Assembly: GCA_019339365.1 (NCBI GenBank)
Contig: CP079859.1
Span: 1,240,001-1,304,000 of the forward strand
Source of the DNA: Vibrio neptunius
GTDB taxonomy: Bacteria > Pseudomonadota > Gammaproteobacteria > Enterobacterales > Vibrionaceae
Reading direction: 5' to 3'
Length of the DNA: 64,000 nt
The translations under genes were made by a program, and so were the position numbers. Shown here piece after piece: positions 44,381-52,905 of this stretch (its first letter is position 1; each line of letters opens with the position of its first letter). The notes below the pieces were generated by a model, which worked only from the letters and a program-made list of their open reading frames with translations, did no database searches and was not told the origin of the DNA.

Positions 44381-45100
44381 ATGGTTAGCTCATTAGCAAG
44401 GCAGCGTAAACAAATACTAGAGCGGCAAGCTAACCCGTCTGCACCAGAAAAGGTTTCTGGTGCCGATACCGACAGCCTGCATATCAAGCTCATCGAGTTC
44501 GAAGAAGACCGCAAGCACTTAAAAGGCTTTAACGCCATTGCTGATCGAGTGGAACATAAACGCTCTGTATTAGTGCCTAAGTACAAGCCGTATATCGAAA
44601 AATACCTAGAAGATGGTGACGTTTATTCGAACCCTATTTTTAGCGACATGATCGTGTGGTTGTTTGATATTCAAGAACTTGAATTGGCAATCGACTGGTG
44701 TTTCAAAGCGATCGATTTGGGCTTGCCTCTTCCAGAGGGATGGCGTCGAAAAGACTGGGGAACCGTCTGTGCTGATTTTGTTCTGCAGTGGGCAGAGAAA
44801 GAGTCTGCAGAAGGTCGAAGTGTAGAACCGTACTTTAGCCAGGTATTCGAGAAAATAGAAAAAGACTGGCGCTTGCATGAAGAGGTTCATGCCAAATGGT
44901 TCAAATTTGCAGGGCTGCACCTGATTCGGAATGAAGAAGGCAAACCGCTCGCCTCTTCGGTGGGTTGTGTTGAAACGCTACAAAAAGCATTAGTGCTGCT
45001 TGAGCACGCTGACGACAAAAGCGAAAAAGCCCAGGTGAAAACGCACATCAACAAAATTAATAGTCGGATTAACGCCTTACAAGAAGGCAAAAATCTGTAA
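44381..45100 (+). CDS. Terminase small subunit (P2 GpM-like)
   Basis: 239 aa. Small terminase that recognises cos and works with GpP. Family features: SSLARQRKQILERQA, LHIKLIEFEEDRKHLKGFNA, HKRSVLVPKYKPYIEKYLED, and a helical end with KTHINKINSRINALQ. It lies between capsid and the head-completion group, as in P2. Intact. Confidence 0.93.
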   Translation: MVSSLARQRKQILERQANPSAPEKVSGADTDSLHIKLIEFEEDRKHLKGFNAIADRVEHKRSVLVPKYKPYIEKYLEDGDVYSNPIFSDMIVWLFDIQELELAIDWCFKAIDLGLPLPEGWRRKDWGTVCADFVLQWAEKESAEGRSVEPYFSQVFEKIEKDWRLHEEVHAKWFKFAGLHLIRNEEGKPLASSVGCVETLQKALVLLEHADDKSEKAQVKTHINKINSRINALQEGKNL

Positions 45101-45221
45101 CTCAAAGACTCCTACGCCACCGCGCTCGGCTGGCGAGGTTGCAATAACCACAAAGGTTCATTGTAAACCGTCGACCCAGTGGCAAGAGCGCACCTATTTT
45201 GAAAAATCGTAAGGATTGATC

Positions 45222-45593
45222 ATGAAGAACTTAGTTAAATGGATAGTTACTTTGATGCTAGTGATAGTGGCATTAGTTAGTCACCAGTTGGGTTATGTCA
45301 GTGAAGGAGTGGTCAATCTCATGCTGGTAGCCGCTTGGATCAATGCAGCATTACTGATTTGTATGTTCTTCGTACTCTTTGATGACAAGAAGTTAAATGA
45401 CTTTGCGGATCGGATTAGAACATCTGGGTTGAAGCCTTGGCAGAGCAAATTGCAATCAACACTCGTGACACTGATCGGCTGCACGTTTATCTATTTTGGT
45501 TATTGGATTACGGGAGCAGTCTGGTTAATAGCCGCACTGATTGCATCGTTAGTTACGTCCGTTCTTGATCAAATGGCGAGTGTTGAACGATGA
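45222..45593 (+). CDS. Multi-pass membrane protein inserted between GpM and GpL genes
   Basis: 123 aa from ATG 45222 (AAGGA 7 bases upstream). About four hydrophobic segments: VKWIVTLMLVIVALVSHQLG, VVNLMLVAAWINAALLICMF, LQSTLVTLIGCTFIYFGYW and a last one ending VTSVLDQM. No family recognised. P2 has no gene here, and a 121-bp gap precedes it, so it looks like a moron. A superinfection or membrane role is only inference. Its stop overlaps the GpL start. Confidence 0.72.
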   Translation: MKNLVKWIVTLMLVIVALVSHQLGYVSEGVVNLMLVAAWINAALLICMFFVLFDDKKLNDFADRIRTSGLKPWQSKLQSTLVTLIGCTFIYFGYWITGAVWLIAALIASLVTSVLDQMASVER

Positions 45594-46009
45594 GCTTTGG
45601 TGGATACGTCGAAGAAAATGCAAATACAGACATCGAGTCCGGTGGTTGGCCTGTGCTGAAAACCAGTGAGTTTCGCCAGATGAGACGCATTCCTTCGCTG
45701 TTCGATGAAAGCTCAATCATTACGGCACTTCAAGCCGCGAGCTTGTACGTGCAAGGTGAACTGGATGAATTGTTGGTTGATGGTGAAGCACCGGCATTCA
45801 ATACGCTGAAAGCATCCGTTTATAAGCGTGCGGTGTATGGAACCGCTCATGCTGACTTACTGCCAGAGTTCGCAACTCAAGACCGAAGAGAAGCGGCAGA
45901 AAATACAGCCGAAGACGATTTCAAACAGGCTGACCGATTTAGAACTCAAGCAAAACGGGACATGAGTTTGTTGCTTGGTAGAAGCGTCAACAAGGTGGAT
46001 TTGATCTGA
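45590..46009 (+). CDS. Head completion protein (P2 GpL-like)
   Basis: 139 aa. Head-tail connector protein that stabilises filled heads. Matches the GpL pattern: DIESGGWPVLKTSEFRQMRR, then SIITALQAASLYVQGELDEL and KASVYKRAVYGTAHADLLPE. ATGA overlaps on both sides show coupling with its neighbours. Confidence 0.9.
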   Translation: MSFGGYVEENANTDIESGGWPVLKTSEFRQMRRIPSLFDESSIITALQAASLYVQGELDELLVDGEAPAFNTLKASVYKRAVYGTAHADLLPEFATQDRREAAENTAEDDFKQADRFRTQAKRDMSLLLGRSVNKVDLI

Positions 46010-46491
46010 TGAAAACCAAATTACAAGCCTTACACCAATACCTATGTCAGCAACTGAACGGCAACGTCCACGCGAAAAAGATTCATGCCACTCAAGCTGG
46101 CGGTGAGTTGATTGTAAATGGTGAAGACAGAGGCAATGGCGGTTATCGAATTGCTAACTGGTTTTACCAAGCAGGGATACTGATCGAGAACTTCCCTCAC
46201 AACAAATTAGACCCAAACACGTTGCTCGCGTTGGTGGCGTGTTGGATTGCTGAATTTGACCCTGAAAGGGACGAGAACGAAGAGCTTGGCAACCCTGATA
46301 TTGAGATCGACGTAAACAACGAAGAAAGCGCAGATGTATTAATAAAAATTGCCTTTGAAGAACCCATCGAGTTGATACCAGACCCGAAAGGGTTAGTGCT
46401 TTGGAATGGCCAAACTTATCGAGTAAATCCAGTAGAAATCTGGATAGCGGAAGAAGGTGAAATCACCAATGCAGCCAACGATAACGCTTAA
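46009..46491 (+). CDS. Tail completion protein (P2 GpR-like)
   Basis: 160 aa. It resembles the GpR family that ends the tail for joining to the head: KLQALHQYLCQQLN, RIANWFYQAGILIENFPHN, LVACWIAEFDPERDENEEL, then VLIKIAFEEPIELIPD. It overlaps the GpS-like gene by 23 bases. Confidence 0.86.
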   Translation: MKTKLQALHQYLCQQLNGNVHAKKIHATQAGGELIVNGEDRGNGGYRIANWFYQAGILIENFPHNKLDPNTLLALVACWIAEFDPERDENEELGNPDIEIDVNNEESADVLIKIAFEEPIELIPDPKGLVLWNGQTYRVNPVEIWIAEEGEITNAANDNA

Positions 46492-47137
46492 CGCCAATGA
46501 TGCAATCAGTGCCAGAAAAGCACTTGAAGCGTTGATGCTGCCACCCAAGAAACGATTTTGGATTCTAAAAGATTTAGGTCGCTGGGAAATACGCAATACC
46601 CGAAGCCGCATTAAGCGTCAGAAAGACACGAAAAACAAAGCGTATGACAAGCGAAAGAAAGGCGAAGGTGCAGTACTAACGAGCTTCGCCAACGGGATGG
46701 AACCCTACGTTAAGAACGGAGCAAAGGATCTCGACTTAACGTGGAAAAGCCGAATTCAGGCAAAAAAAGCCGCTGTTCATCAACAAGGTAGGACAGAGAC
46801 GGTCACCGCCAGGCAGCACATAAAGAGCCAGAACAAACGGTTTGGTCAACCTGATTATGAAGCGCAAGCCACTGACGAACAAGCCCATGCACTGCGCCGA
46901 TTAGGTTACAAAATCAGGCGAAAAGGTGGCGGATTTAATCGCCTAAGTAAACGCAATATTCAAAAGCGACTGACGTTAGGTCAAGCAGGGCTAATTATCC
47001 GCATGATGCGTTCAGGTAGTCCAAAAGGCAAACAAAGCTGGACGATAGAAACACCAGAACGTGAGTTGCTTGGAACACGAAAAGAACTGGTCACCAAACG
47101 ACTGTTACGCAACATCGAAAAAGCCAAGCACCGCTAG
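46469..47137 (+). CDS. Phage virion morphogenesis protein (P2 GpS-like)
   Basis: 222 aa from ATG 46469 (AAGGTG upstream). GpS family tail-completion protein, very basic: LPPKKRFWILKDLGRWEIRN, RSRIKRQKDTKNKAYDKRKK, and RLTLGQAGLIIRMMRSGSPK near the C-terminus. It works with GpR in finishing the tail. It lies between GpR and the sheath gene. Confidence 0.88.
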   Translation: MQPTITLNANDAISARKALEALMLPPKKRFWILKDLGRWEIRNTRSRIKRQKDTKNKAYDKRKKGEGAVLTSFANGMEPYVKNGAKDLDLTWKSRIQAKKAAVHQQGRTETVTARQHIKSQNKRFGQPDYEAQATDEQAHALRRLGYKIRRKGGGFNRLSKRNIQKRLTLGQAGLIIRMMRSGSPKGKQSWTIETPERELLGTRKELVTKRLLRNIEKAKHR

Positions 47138-47157
47138 GCGAAAAGAGGATAGAACTG

Positions 47158-48279
47158 ATGGCAACCGGAAAGGTAGAAGTCAATAACTTGAACTTGGGGC
47201 AAGGCGATATCCCCGAAATTGAACGCCATCTGCTTTTCATTGGCATGACGTCAAAAGCAGAACTACAAGGCGAAGTCACTCGTGTTTCGGCAATGACAGA
47301 CCTTTCAGGTGTTGTCGCAGATGATGAGTTAGGGGCGAATGTGATCGCCGCTCAACTCAACGGAAAGCAAAACTGGACTGCCGCAATCTATGGCTTAACG
47401 GCTGCAGAACTTTGGACGAGTGCAGTAGATGAAGCCAATAAAACGGATTCGTTTGAAGGTATTGTTCTGGTAGACAAGACCACGGATAAAGGCGCTTTCG
47501 ATGACATGATGGCAAAACACAACGAGCTAGTGAGTAAACTAGGCCGTTGGGTGTTCATCTTGGCTGCAGTACCGGGTATCGATTCCGCAAACCAAACGTG
47601 GTCTGAATACGAAACGGCCATGCTTGCACTGGTCAAAGATGTTGCCGCCAATATGGTGGTACCAGTGCCGCAACTGCACGGCAATAACATCGGTGTGCTA
47701 GCTGGTCGCCTGTGTGATCGCAGTGTCACGGTAGCAGATACACCTATGCGGGTAGCAACGGGCAACGTGTTGGGCTTGGGAGATGCACCAGTAGACAGTG
47801 CTGGCAAAGCCTTTGAAATGTCCACCATTGAAGCACTTGCCAGCGCTCGATATTCAGTGCCGCAATGGTATGCCGACTATGAGGGGATTTATTGGACCGA
47901 TGCCACGACACTCGAAGCAAAAGGCGGTGACTATCAGTACATAGAGTATGTCCGTCCAGTGCACAAACTTAATCGCCGTGTCCGCGTGAAAGCGATTCGT
48001 CGTATCGGTGACAAAATCCTCAACTCTACACCAGAGTCTATCGAGCTCAATAAGCAGTATTTCTCCAAAGACATGCGCCAAATGAGCAAAGGTATTCAAC
48101 TCGGTGATATTCAATTCCCAGGTGAAATCATGCCGCCACGTGATGGCGATGTGACTATCCAATGGATGACTAAATCAAAAGTGGTGATCGGTTTAATGGT
48201 GCAGCCGCATAACTGCCCTAAGCACATTATCGTCAATGTTGCGCTAGACCTGTCTAACCCAGCTGATCAGGAGGCATAA
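47158..48279 (+). CDS. Tail sheath protein (DUF2586 family)
   Basis: 373 aa. The contractile tail sheath of HP1/K139-type phages belongs to DUF2586 rather than the P2 FI family. Features: NNLNLGQGDIPEIERHLLFI, LNGKQNWTAAIYGL, FILAAVPGIDSANQTWSEYE, then the conserved YADYEGIYWTDATTLEAKGG and VRPVHKLNRRVRVKAIRRIG. Intact. It is followed two bases later by the tube gene. Confidence 0.92.
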   Translation: MATGKVEVNNLNLGQGDIPEIERHLLFIGMTSKAELQGEVTRVSAMTDLSGVVADDELGANVIAAQLNGKQNWTAAIYGLTAAELWTSAVDEANKTDSFEGIVLVDKTTDKGAFDDMMAKHNELVSKLGRWVFILAAVPGIDSANQTWSEYETAMLALVKDVAANMVVPVPQLHGNNIGVLAGRLCDRSVTVADTPMRVATGNVLGLGDAPVDSAGKAFEMSTIEALASARYSVPQWYADYEGIYWTDATTLEAKGGDYQYIEYVRPVHKLNRRVRVKAIRRIGDKILNSTPESIELNKQYFSKDMRQMSKGIQLGDIQFPGEIMPPRDGDVTIQWMTKSKVVIGLMVQPHNCPKHIIVNVALDLSNPADQEA

Positions 48280-48281
48280 AC

Positions 48282-48731
48282 ATGCGCATTTCCGGTAAGA
48301 ATCTCAAATTCACTTTAAATGACCTCAAGATCAGTGCGCAGAAATGGACAGTTTCTATCACTGACAATAGTGCGGTGACCAAAACCAATGGCGTACCTGA
48401 TGGATTTGTAGAAGGCGATGTCGAAGCGTCTGGGGAATTAGAACTGATCACAAGTCAATTTAACTTGCTGATGAAAGCTGCCGCTGGCGCAGGCTCATTC
48501 CGTGGTTTGCCTGCGTTCGACGCGATGGGCTACGGAAAAACCGAGCGTGACGAACTCAAAGTAGAGATGTTTGGTATCAAGTTAAAAATCTCTGACCTGA
48601 TTGATGCAGATAGCAACGGTGGCAGTGCGCTGGTTCATAAGATTCCGTTCGATGTAACGGATCCTGATTTTATCAATATCAATGGCGTGCCATACCTACG
48701 CCCCGAAGAAACCGCCGACATTATAGGGTAG
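48282..48731 (+). CDS. Tail tube protein (DUF2597 family)
   Basis: 149 aa. The tube of HP1-like myophages: SGKNLKFTLNDLKISAQKWT, then SITDNSAVTKTNGVPDGFVE, GELELITSQFNLLM and VPYLRPEETADIIG. GGAGG precedes the ATG. It is paired with the sheath gene as in related phages. Confidence 0.92.
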   Translation: MRISGKNLKFTLNDLKISAQKWTVSITDNSAVTKTNGVPDGFVEGDVEASGELELITSQFNLLMKAAAGAGSFRGLPAFDAMGYGKTERDELKVEMFGIKLKISDLIDADSNGGSALVHKIPFDVTDPDFININGVPYLRPEETADIIG

Positions 48732-48738
48732 GTGGTAG

Positions 48739-48966
48739 ATGCCGGACTTATTTGATCATGCAAGCGGTATCGAAACCAAACAAACGGAAATGGCACTGGC
48801 CAAGCAATTGGCTGCCAGTGCCAAAGCGAAAGCGCAGCACCCGAACGGCGAAACGCATTGCGTTGAATGCGGTGAGGAAATCCCAGCCGCACGCCGAAAG
48901 TATCTGCCTCACTGCTGCACCTGTGTAGCTTGCCAACAACTTCTAGAGAAGAGGGCAAAACGTTGA
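48739..48966 (+). CDS. TraR/DksA-type zinc-finger protein
   Basis: 75 aa. A four-cysteine finger CVECGEEIPAARRKYLPHCC-TC is typical of TraR/DksA C-terminal fingers, with a short N-terminal helix. TraR-like proteins bind the RNA polymerase secondary channel and mimic ppGpp with DksA; the phage version may tune host or phage promoters. The stop overlaps the TTG start of the next gene. Confidence 0.88.
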   Translation: MPDLFDHASGIETKQTEMALAKQLAASAKAKAQHPNGETHCVECGEEIPAARRKYLPHCCTCVACQQLLEKRAKR

Positions 48967-49385
48967 AACGATTCGTATTGAAACGCCGATATTTTCAAGA
49001 CGGCACTTTTGGAACACTTCACCGTGAAGATGGAAGCCAAGTGTGTGTGATTGCCGAACGCAGTTGGCGAAATAACCTGCCTGGTAAATCGTGTGTGCCA
49101 GAGGGTTCTTATCAAATTCTGCCACATAAATCGCCTAAGTTTGGTGATTGCTATGCACTAGAAGCTGGCGAAATGGGCGTTACCCGTCAGGGACCGAGTT
49201 TAAGAACTCACATCCTGATCCATAAAGCGAACACACCAAGCCAACTTCAAGGCTGTTTAGCACCAGGTGTTGATTTTGGTTTTGTTGGGAACGAATGGGC
49301 CGTGGTGAATTCAAAAGCCGCATTTGAAGCATTGATGCATGAGCTTGATGGTCAACCGGCTTTTTTAACCATCGTAAAGGACTGA
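48963..49385 (+). CDS. DUF5675 protein, candidate endolysin or lysis-linked enzyme
   Basis: 140 aa from TTG 48963, with GAAGAGGG upstream and a TTGA overlap; an in-frame start 11 codons earlier is possible. DUF5675 pattern: RRYFQDGTFGTLHRE, AERSWRNNLPGKSCVPEGSY, LRTHILIHKANTPSQLQGCL-APG. The family's activity is not known to me. Its place directly before the holin, where K139-like phages carry lysis genes, and the absence of any other lysozyme-like gene in the prophage make an endolysin role plausible. Confidence 0.82.
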   Translation: MKRFVLKRRYFQDGTFGTLHREDGSQVCVIAERSWRNNLPGKSCVPEGSYQILPHKSPKFGDCYALEAGEMGVTRQGPSLRTHILIHKANTPSQLQGCLAPGVDFGFVGNEWAVVNSKAAFEALMHELDGQPAFLTIVKD

Positions 49386-49388
49386 GCT

Positions 49389-49976
49389 ATGTGGGAACGC
49401 GTTAAATCATTAATTGCGACAGCAGCGCCAATGATTGGCACGGTGATCGGTGGTCCTGCAGGTGGTGCCGTAGGTGCGATGGTGGCGAGCACTTTAGGGG
49501 TAGAAAATACACCAGAAGCTATCGAACAAGAGTTGCGAAACAATCCTGATGCACTGCTAAAGCTCAAACAACTTGAAAGTGATGAACGCATCAAACTGCA
49601 AGAGTTGGCTTTGAGTCACTCAAAGATTGAAAGCGAAGAACGCAAGTTAGCGATTACCACTCAAGCCGCAACCCAGCAAGCCGAGTTAGCCAGCAATGAC
49701 GTCTATGTTCGACGTTGGCGACCAACGTTTGGTTATGCGATGTGTTTGGCTTGGTCCCTGCTTTTCTTCGGCTTGGCTTTTGCGCTGGTTTTCCACCCAG
49801 AGCAAGCAGCCAGCGTTGTGAATAGTGTTGTGGCTCTTACTCCTTTGTTTAGTGTTGCTCTAGCCGTGTTGGGTATCAGCATCCATAAGCGAAGCCAAGA
49901 TAAGCAAGTCGCTCACGGTGCTAAACCTGCAGGGTTTATCGGGAGCTTAAAGCAAGCCATTACGCAAGGAGGCTAA
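49389..49976 (+). CDS. Holin of the 3-TM type
   Basis: 195 aa. Matches the Holin_3TMs family: N-terminal Gly/Ala-rich hydrophobic part (AAPMIGTVIGGPAGGAVGAM), a long amphipathic helix (LLKLKQLESDERIKLQELAL), then VYVRRWRPTFGYAMCLAWSL, the W-R-P-x-x-G-Y family mark, and two further hydrophobic segments. It forms holes in the inner membrane for lysis. It lies between the DUF5675 gene and a spanin-like small gene. Confidence 0.9.
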   Translation: MWERVKSLIATAAPMIGTVIGGPAGGAVGAMVASTLGVENTPEAIEQELRNNPDALLKLKQLESDERIKLQELALSHSKIESEERKLAITTQAATQQAELASNDVYVRRWRPTFGYAMCLAWSLLFFGLAFALVFHPEQAASVVNSVVALTPLFSVALAVLGISIHKRSQDKQVAHGAKPAGFIGSLKQAITQGG

Positions 49977-50252
49977 ATGGAAGATTTGCGCGTGTGGTTG
50001 GCAGTGGCTGCTTTTCTACTGACTCTGATTGGCTTTGTGTACACACGTGCAGAGAAATCCAATAGCACAGCAAACAGGCTAATGCAGCGCACTCATCAAA
50101 ATGAAATTGCTATCGAAAGGATGAGAGCAGATAACGCAGAGAAATACGCAACGAAACACGAGCTTAGGGAAGCCGTGGACGACCTTAAAGAATCCATTAA
50201 CGGACGGTTCGACCGTCTAGAAACGAAATTAGATAGAGAGAAAATCACATGA
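49977..50252 (+). CDS. Small single-TM coiled-coil protein (spanin-like or DUF2730-like)
   Basis: 91 aa. One N-terminal membrane segment (WLAVAAFLLTLIGFVYT) and a long coiled coil (HQNEIAIERMRADNAEK; LREAVDDLKESINGRFDRLE). The form fits an i-spanin or a DUF2730-type phage protein. The ATG directly follows the holin stop, so a lysis role is plausible. No embedded outer-membrane partner was found. Confidence 0.75.
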   Translation: MEDLRVWLAVAAFLLTLIGFVYTRAEKSNSTANRLMQRTHQNEIAIERMRADNAEKYATKHELREAVDDLKESINGRFDRLETKLDREKIT

Positions 50253-50530
50253 GCAAGAAAACTATCGTCCTAACGATTGCAGGTTCAGATATTCAGTTTG
50301 CACCAACACCAGAGCTTTACGGTGAGTATGTCGGTGCGATGGCACGTGGTGACATGACCGATTCAGCGCACAACTTTGTAATGCAGTCAGCACAAGGCGA
50401 TGAAGAGAAAGAAACATTACGCAAGCTCGATGAAGACAACGCTGGCGCAATGATTCAGGTGGCAGGGACGTTAGTGGGTGAGTATGCACCGAAGGTGGCG
50501 ATCTCAGTAAAAAATAGAAGCGCTGGTTAA
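50249..50530 (+). CDS. Tail assembly chaperone, short form
   Basis: 93 aa. TAC-type protein: KTIVLTIAGSDIQFAPTPEL, then GDMTDSAHNFVMQSAQG and AGTLVGEYAPKVAISVKNRS. It binds the tape measure during tail assembly. In most tailed phages, the gene before the tape measure makes a longer form by frameshifting; here an A6 run near its end and an open frame downstream fit that scheme. The ATG overlaps the preceding stop. Confidence 0.85.
   Translation: MSKKTIVLTIAGSDIQFAPTPELYGEYVGAMARGDMTDSAHNFVMQSAQGDEEKETLRKLDEDNAGAMIQVAGTLVGEYAPKVAISVKNRSAG
50509..50514 (+). promoter_or_regulatory. Candidate frameshift run (A6) in the tail assembly chaperone gene
   Basis: In frame GTA-AAA-AAT. A shift of +1 or -2 here gives AAA-ATA-GAA-GCG and 60-odd open codons to 50702. 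A -1 slip would meet TAG at once. Alternatively one A is surplus. Confidence 0.55.
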
Positions 50531-50558
50531 GTCGCTCGAATCAAGCGACTTACTCCAG

Positions 50559-50702
50559 ATGTACGCATTACGAAGGAAATGGTTGCCCCACGAACCCGAT
50601 ACAGAAATGAGCTTGGCTCAAGCGGTTTGGTTAGAGAAACAACACTGGGATAACACCACGATTTCTAATGCGAACGGAACAGCGAAAGCTTTTGCAGGAT
50701 AA
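50559..50702 (+). CDS. Tail assembly chaperone extension or small DUF6890-like protein
   Basis: 47 aa if started at ATG 50559, but the same frame is open back to the A6 run at 50509. ALRRKWLPHEPDTEMSLAQA then VWLEKQHWDN has a clear protein look and ends 3 bases before the tape measure. This is where the C-terminal part of a frameshifted chaperone is expected. A weak start context favours the extension view. The DUF6890 match is from memory. Confidence 0.65.
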   Translation: MYALRRKWLPHEPDTEMSLAQAVWLEKQHWDNTTISNANGTAKAFAG

Positions 50703-50705
50703 CGA

Positions 50706-52576
50706 ATGTCTTTACCAGAACCACTACGATTCACAGTTGGATTGATAGACCAAATTAGTAAACCGCTGGGCAATATTCAGCGCCAGTTTAGTAGTATGGC
50801 TTCTTCCTACCGAGACGGTACACACACGATGGTGTCGGGTGCGGCTGGCGTCGCTGGTGCTGGTATTGCTTTGCAACAAGCGTTAATGCCAGCGATTGAG
50901 ATGGACAGAGCACTAGGTGAAGTAAAATCACTGGGTGTTGCTGATGCTCAGTTAAAGAACTTGGCGGAAACCGCACTACAGTTCTCTGTTGAATATGGCA
51001 AGTCGGCCTCTGATTTTGTCGCCGCTTCCTATGATATTCAATCTGCAATTGCTGGGTTGGCTGGCAATGAGTTGTCCCAATTTACTCGCGCCTCTGGTGT
51101 GTTGGCCGCTGCCACGAAAGCAGATACAGCAACCATCACCAATTACGTTGGCACCATGTATGGAATATTCCAGAACACCGCTAACGATATGGGTAAAGCC
51201 AATTGGGTAAATATGCTTGGTGGTCAAACTGCTAAAGCGGTTCAAATCTTCAAAACCACAGGTTCGGAAATGTCATCTGCATTTACTTCGGTAGGTGCTG
51301 CAGCGACATCTGTTGGTGTTGGGATGACCGAGCAAATGGCTATTCTTGGCACTCTTCAATCGACCATGAGTGGTAGTGAAGCAGGTACCAAGTATCGAGC
51401 GTTCTTAGCAGGTGCAGCCAAAGCACAAGACACCCTCAATATGTCGTTCACTGACTCTCAGGGGCAGTTGCTTCCAATCGTCGACATTCTAGGAAAGTTG
51501 AAGCAACGATATGGTGAAACTATTTCGGTTGCGGAAGCTGCGGAACTGTCAAAAGCGTTTGGTTCGCAAGAAGCCACAGCAATGATCCAATTGCTGATGC
51601 AAAACACCGATGGTTTAGCCGGTTCAATAGAGCAACTAGGTCAGGTGAAAGGACTCGACGCTGCTGAACAGATGGCAGGTGCAATGACCGACCAATGGGA
51701 GCGAATGGAGCAGGGAATTTATGCAATTAGAGCAGCGATTGGTACTGCTTTGCTTCCGTCCTTGTTGCCAATGGTTCAAGGTTTGGCAGATGGCGCAATG
51801 CAACTTGTCGAGTGGACCAAGTTGTTCCCAAACATTACTCGATATGTTGGATATGCAACGGTTGCGTTCTTTGGGTTAGTCGCTGCAGGGGGGTAATCAC
51901 CATGTTAACGGGTGCATTTCAAATGCTTGGCGTGACAGTTTCACTGCTTAATGGCGTTATTCTAAAAGCCTTTATGTTTGCCGTTGGCGGTGTTTCAAAA
52001 GCCCTTGGACTGTTAAAGGTCGTCATGTTTGCCGTCAATGCTGTTATGGCCGCCAACCCAATCATTCTAATCGTCGGGGCGTGTGTTGCGGCAGGTGCTG
52101 CAGTCATCGGGCTCATGTACTACTGGGATGATCTAAAAGCGAGCTTTGGCGACACAACATGGTTCCAAATCTTAACCGCAATCACTGCACCTATTCGAGC
52201 TTTGTTCGCTGCTATCTATGGTGGTTGGAAATGGGTAACAAGCGGATTTACCGACTTATCGGGCTTTGACGGTCTATTTGCCATTGTAGATGAAGTGAAA
52301 GCCGTGTTTGAAAACCTGTTCGGCTGGATTGGAGAAGGCTTTAAAACCGTGATCAGTTGGATACCAGATTTCGGTGATGATGAAGCACCAGGTAAAACCA
52401 TTGGTGCAGTCCAGCAAGCCACGCCAAAAGCGAGAGTTCAACAAGGTGGTGTTGCTCGTCAGATGTCGACTTATAACCAAGGAAGTTCGACGCATTACGG
52501 CGGCGTAAACATTTACCCAACCTACATGAATAGCCCACAAGATATGGCTAATGAACTAGAGATGGCCGCGCCATGA
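50706..52576 (+). pseudogene. Tail tape measure protein, split by a frame change
   Basis: The first frame (50706-51896) encodes the conserved phage tail tape measure domain: TVGLIDQISKPLGNIQRQFS, FVAASYDIQSAIAGL, GMTEQMAILGTLQSTMSGSE. It reaches GLVAAGG and stops after a G6 run (51888-51893). The other frame continues GVITMLTGAFQMLGVTVSLL with membrane-like segments to 52576. One added G would join them into ~623 aa. The tape measure sets tail length and forms the injection channel, so a real break would be fatal to virions. Confidence 0.87.
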
Positions 52577-52905
52577 CCAAAGATTACCTGTACCAAGATT
52601 TGCTCATAGAAAACGGTGATGTCGTTTTAGATGCTGGTCGAAATCCAGTGATGATTCAAGACAGAGCCGTGATCGCCCAAGATATCAAACACGCCATTAT
52701 CGAAAGCGGTTTAGCAGTGGCTTTGATTGGTGAAAAGTCGCGTGATGGCCGCAGTGATATTAAAAAGCAAATAGAGCTTTTGGTTGAAGAAGAGATTCGC
52801 TTGGTACCAGGTACCGTTCGAATGGAAGAGCCAGAACTAGGCAAAATCTGGATTTTCGCAACCACACGTGACTTTGGCGACATCGAAATAGGGGTTGAGA
52901 GCTAA
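52573..52905 (+). CDS. DUF2590-type baseplate protein (GpW-like)
   Basis: 110 aa. Pattern: LLIENGDVVLDAGRNPVMIQ, DRAVIAQDIKHAIIESGLAV, then KQIELLVEEEIRLVPGT, close to the GpW/gp25-like baseplate wedge fold. ATGA overlaps the tape measure end and its own stop overlaps the GpJ start. It is part of the baseplate group with GpJ and GpI. Confidence 0.87.
   Translation: MTKDYLYQDLLIENGDVVLDAGRNPVMIQDRAVIAQDIKHAIIESGLAVALIGEKSRDGRSDIKKQIELLVEEEIRLVPGTVRMEEPELGKIWIFATTRDFGDIEIGVES

Noticed and set aside
50509..50530. Standard -1 programmed frameshift at A-AAA-AAT
   Set aside because: The -1 frame reads TAG immediately after the heptamer, so no fusion can be made that way.
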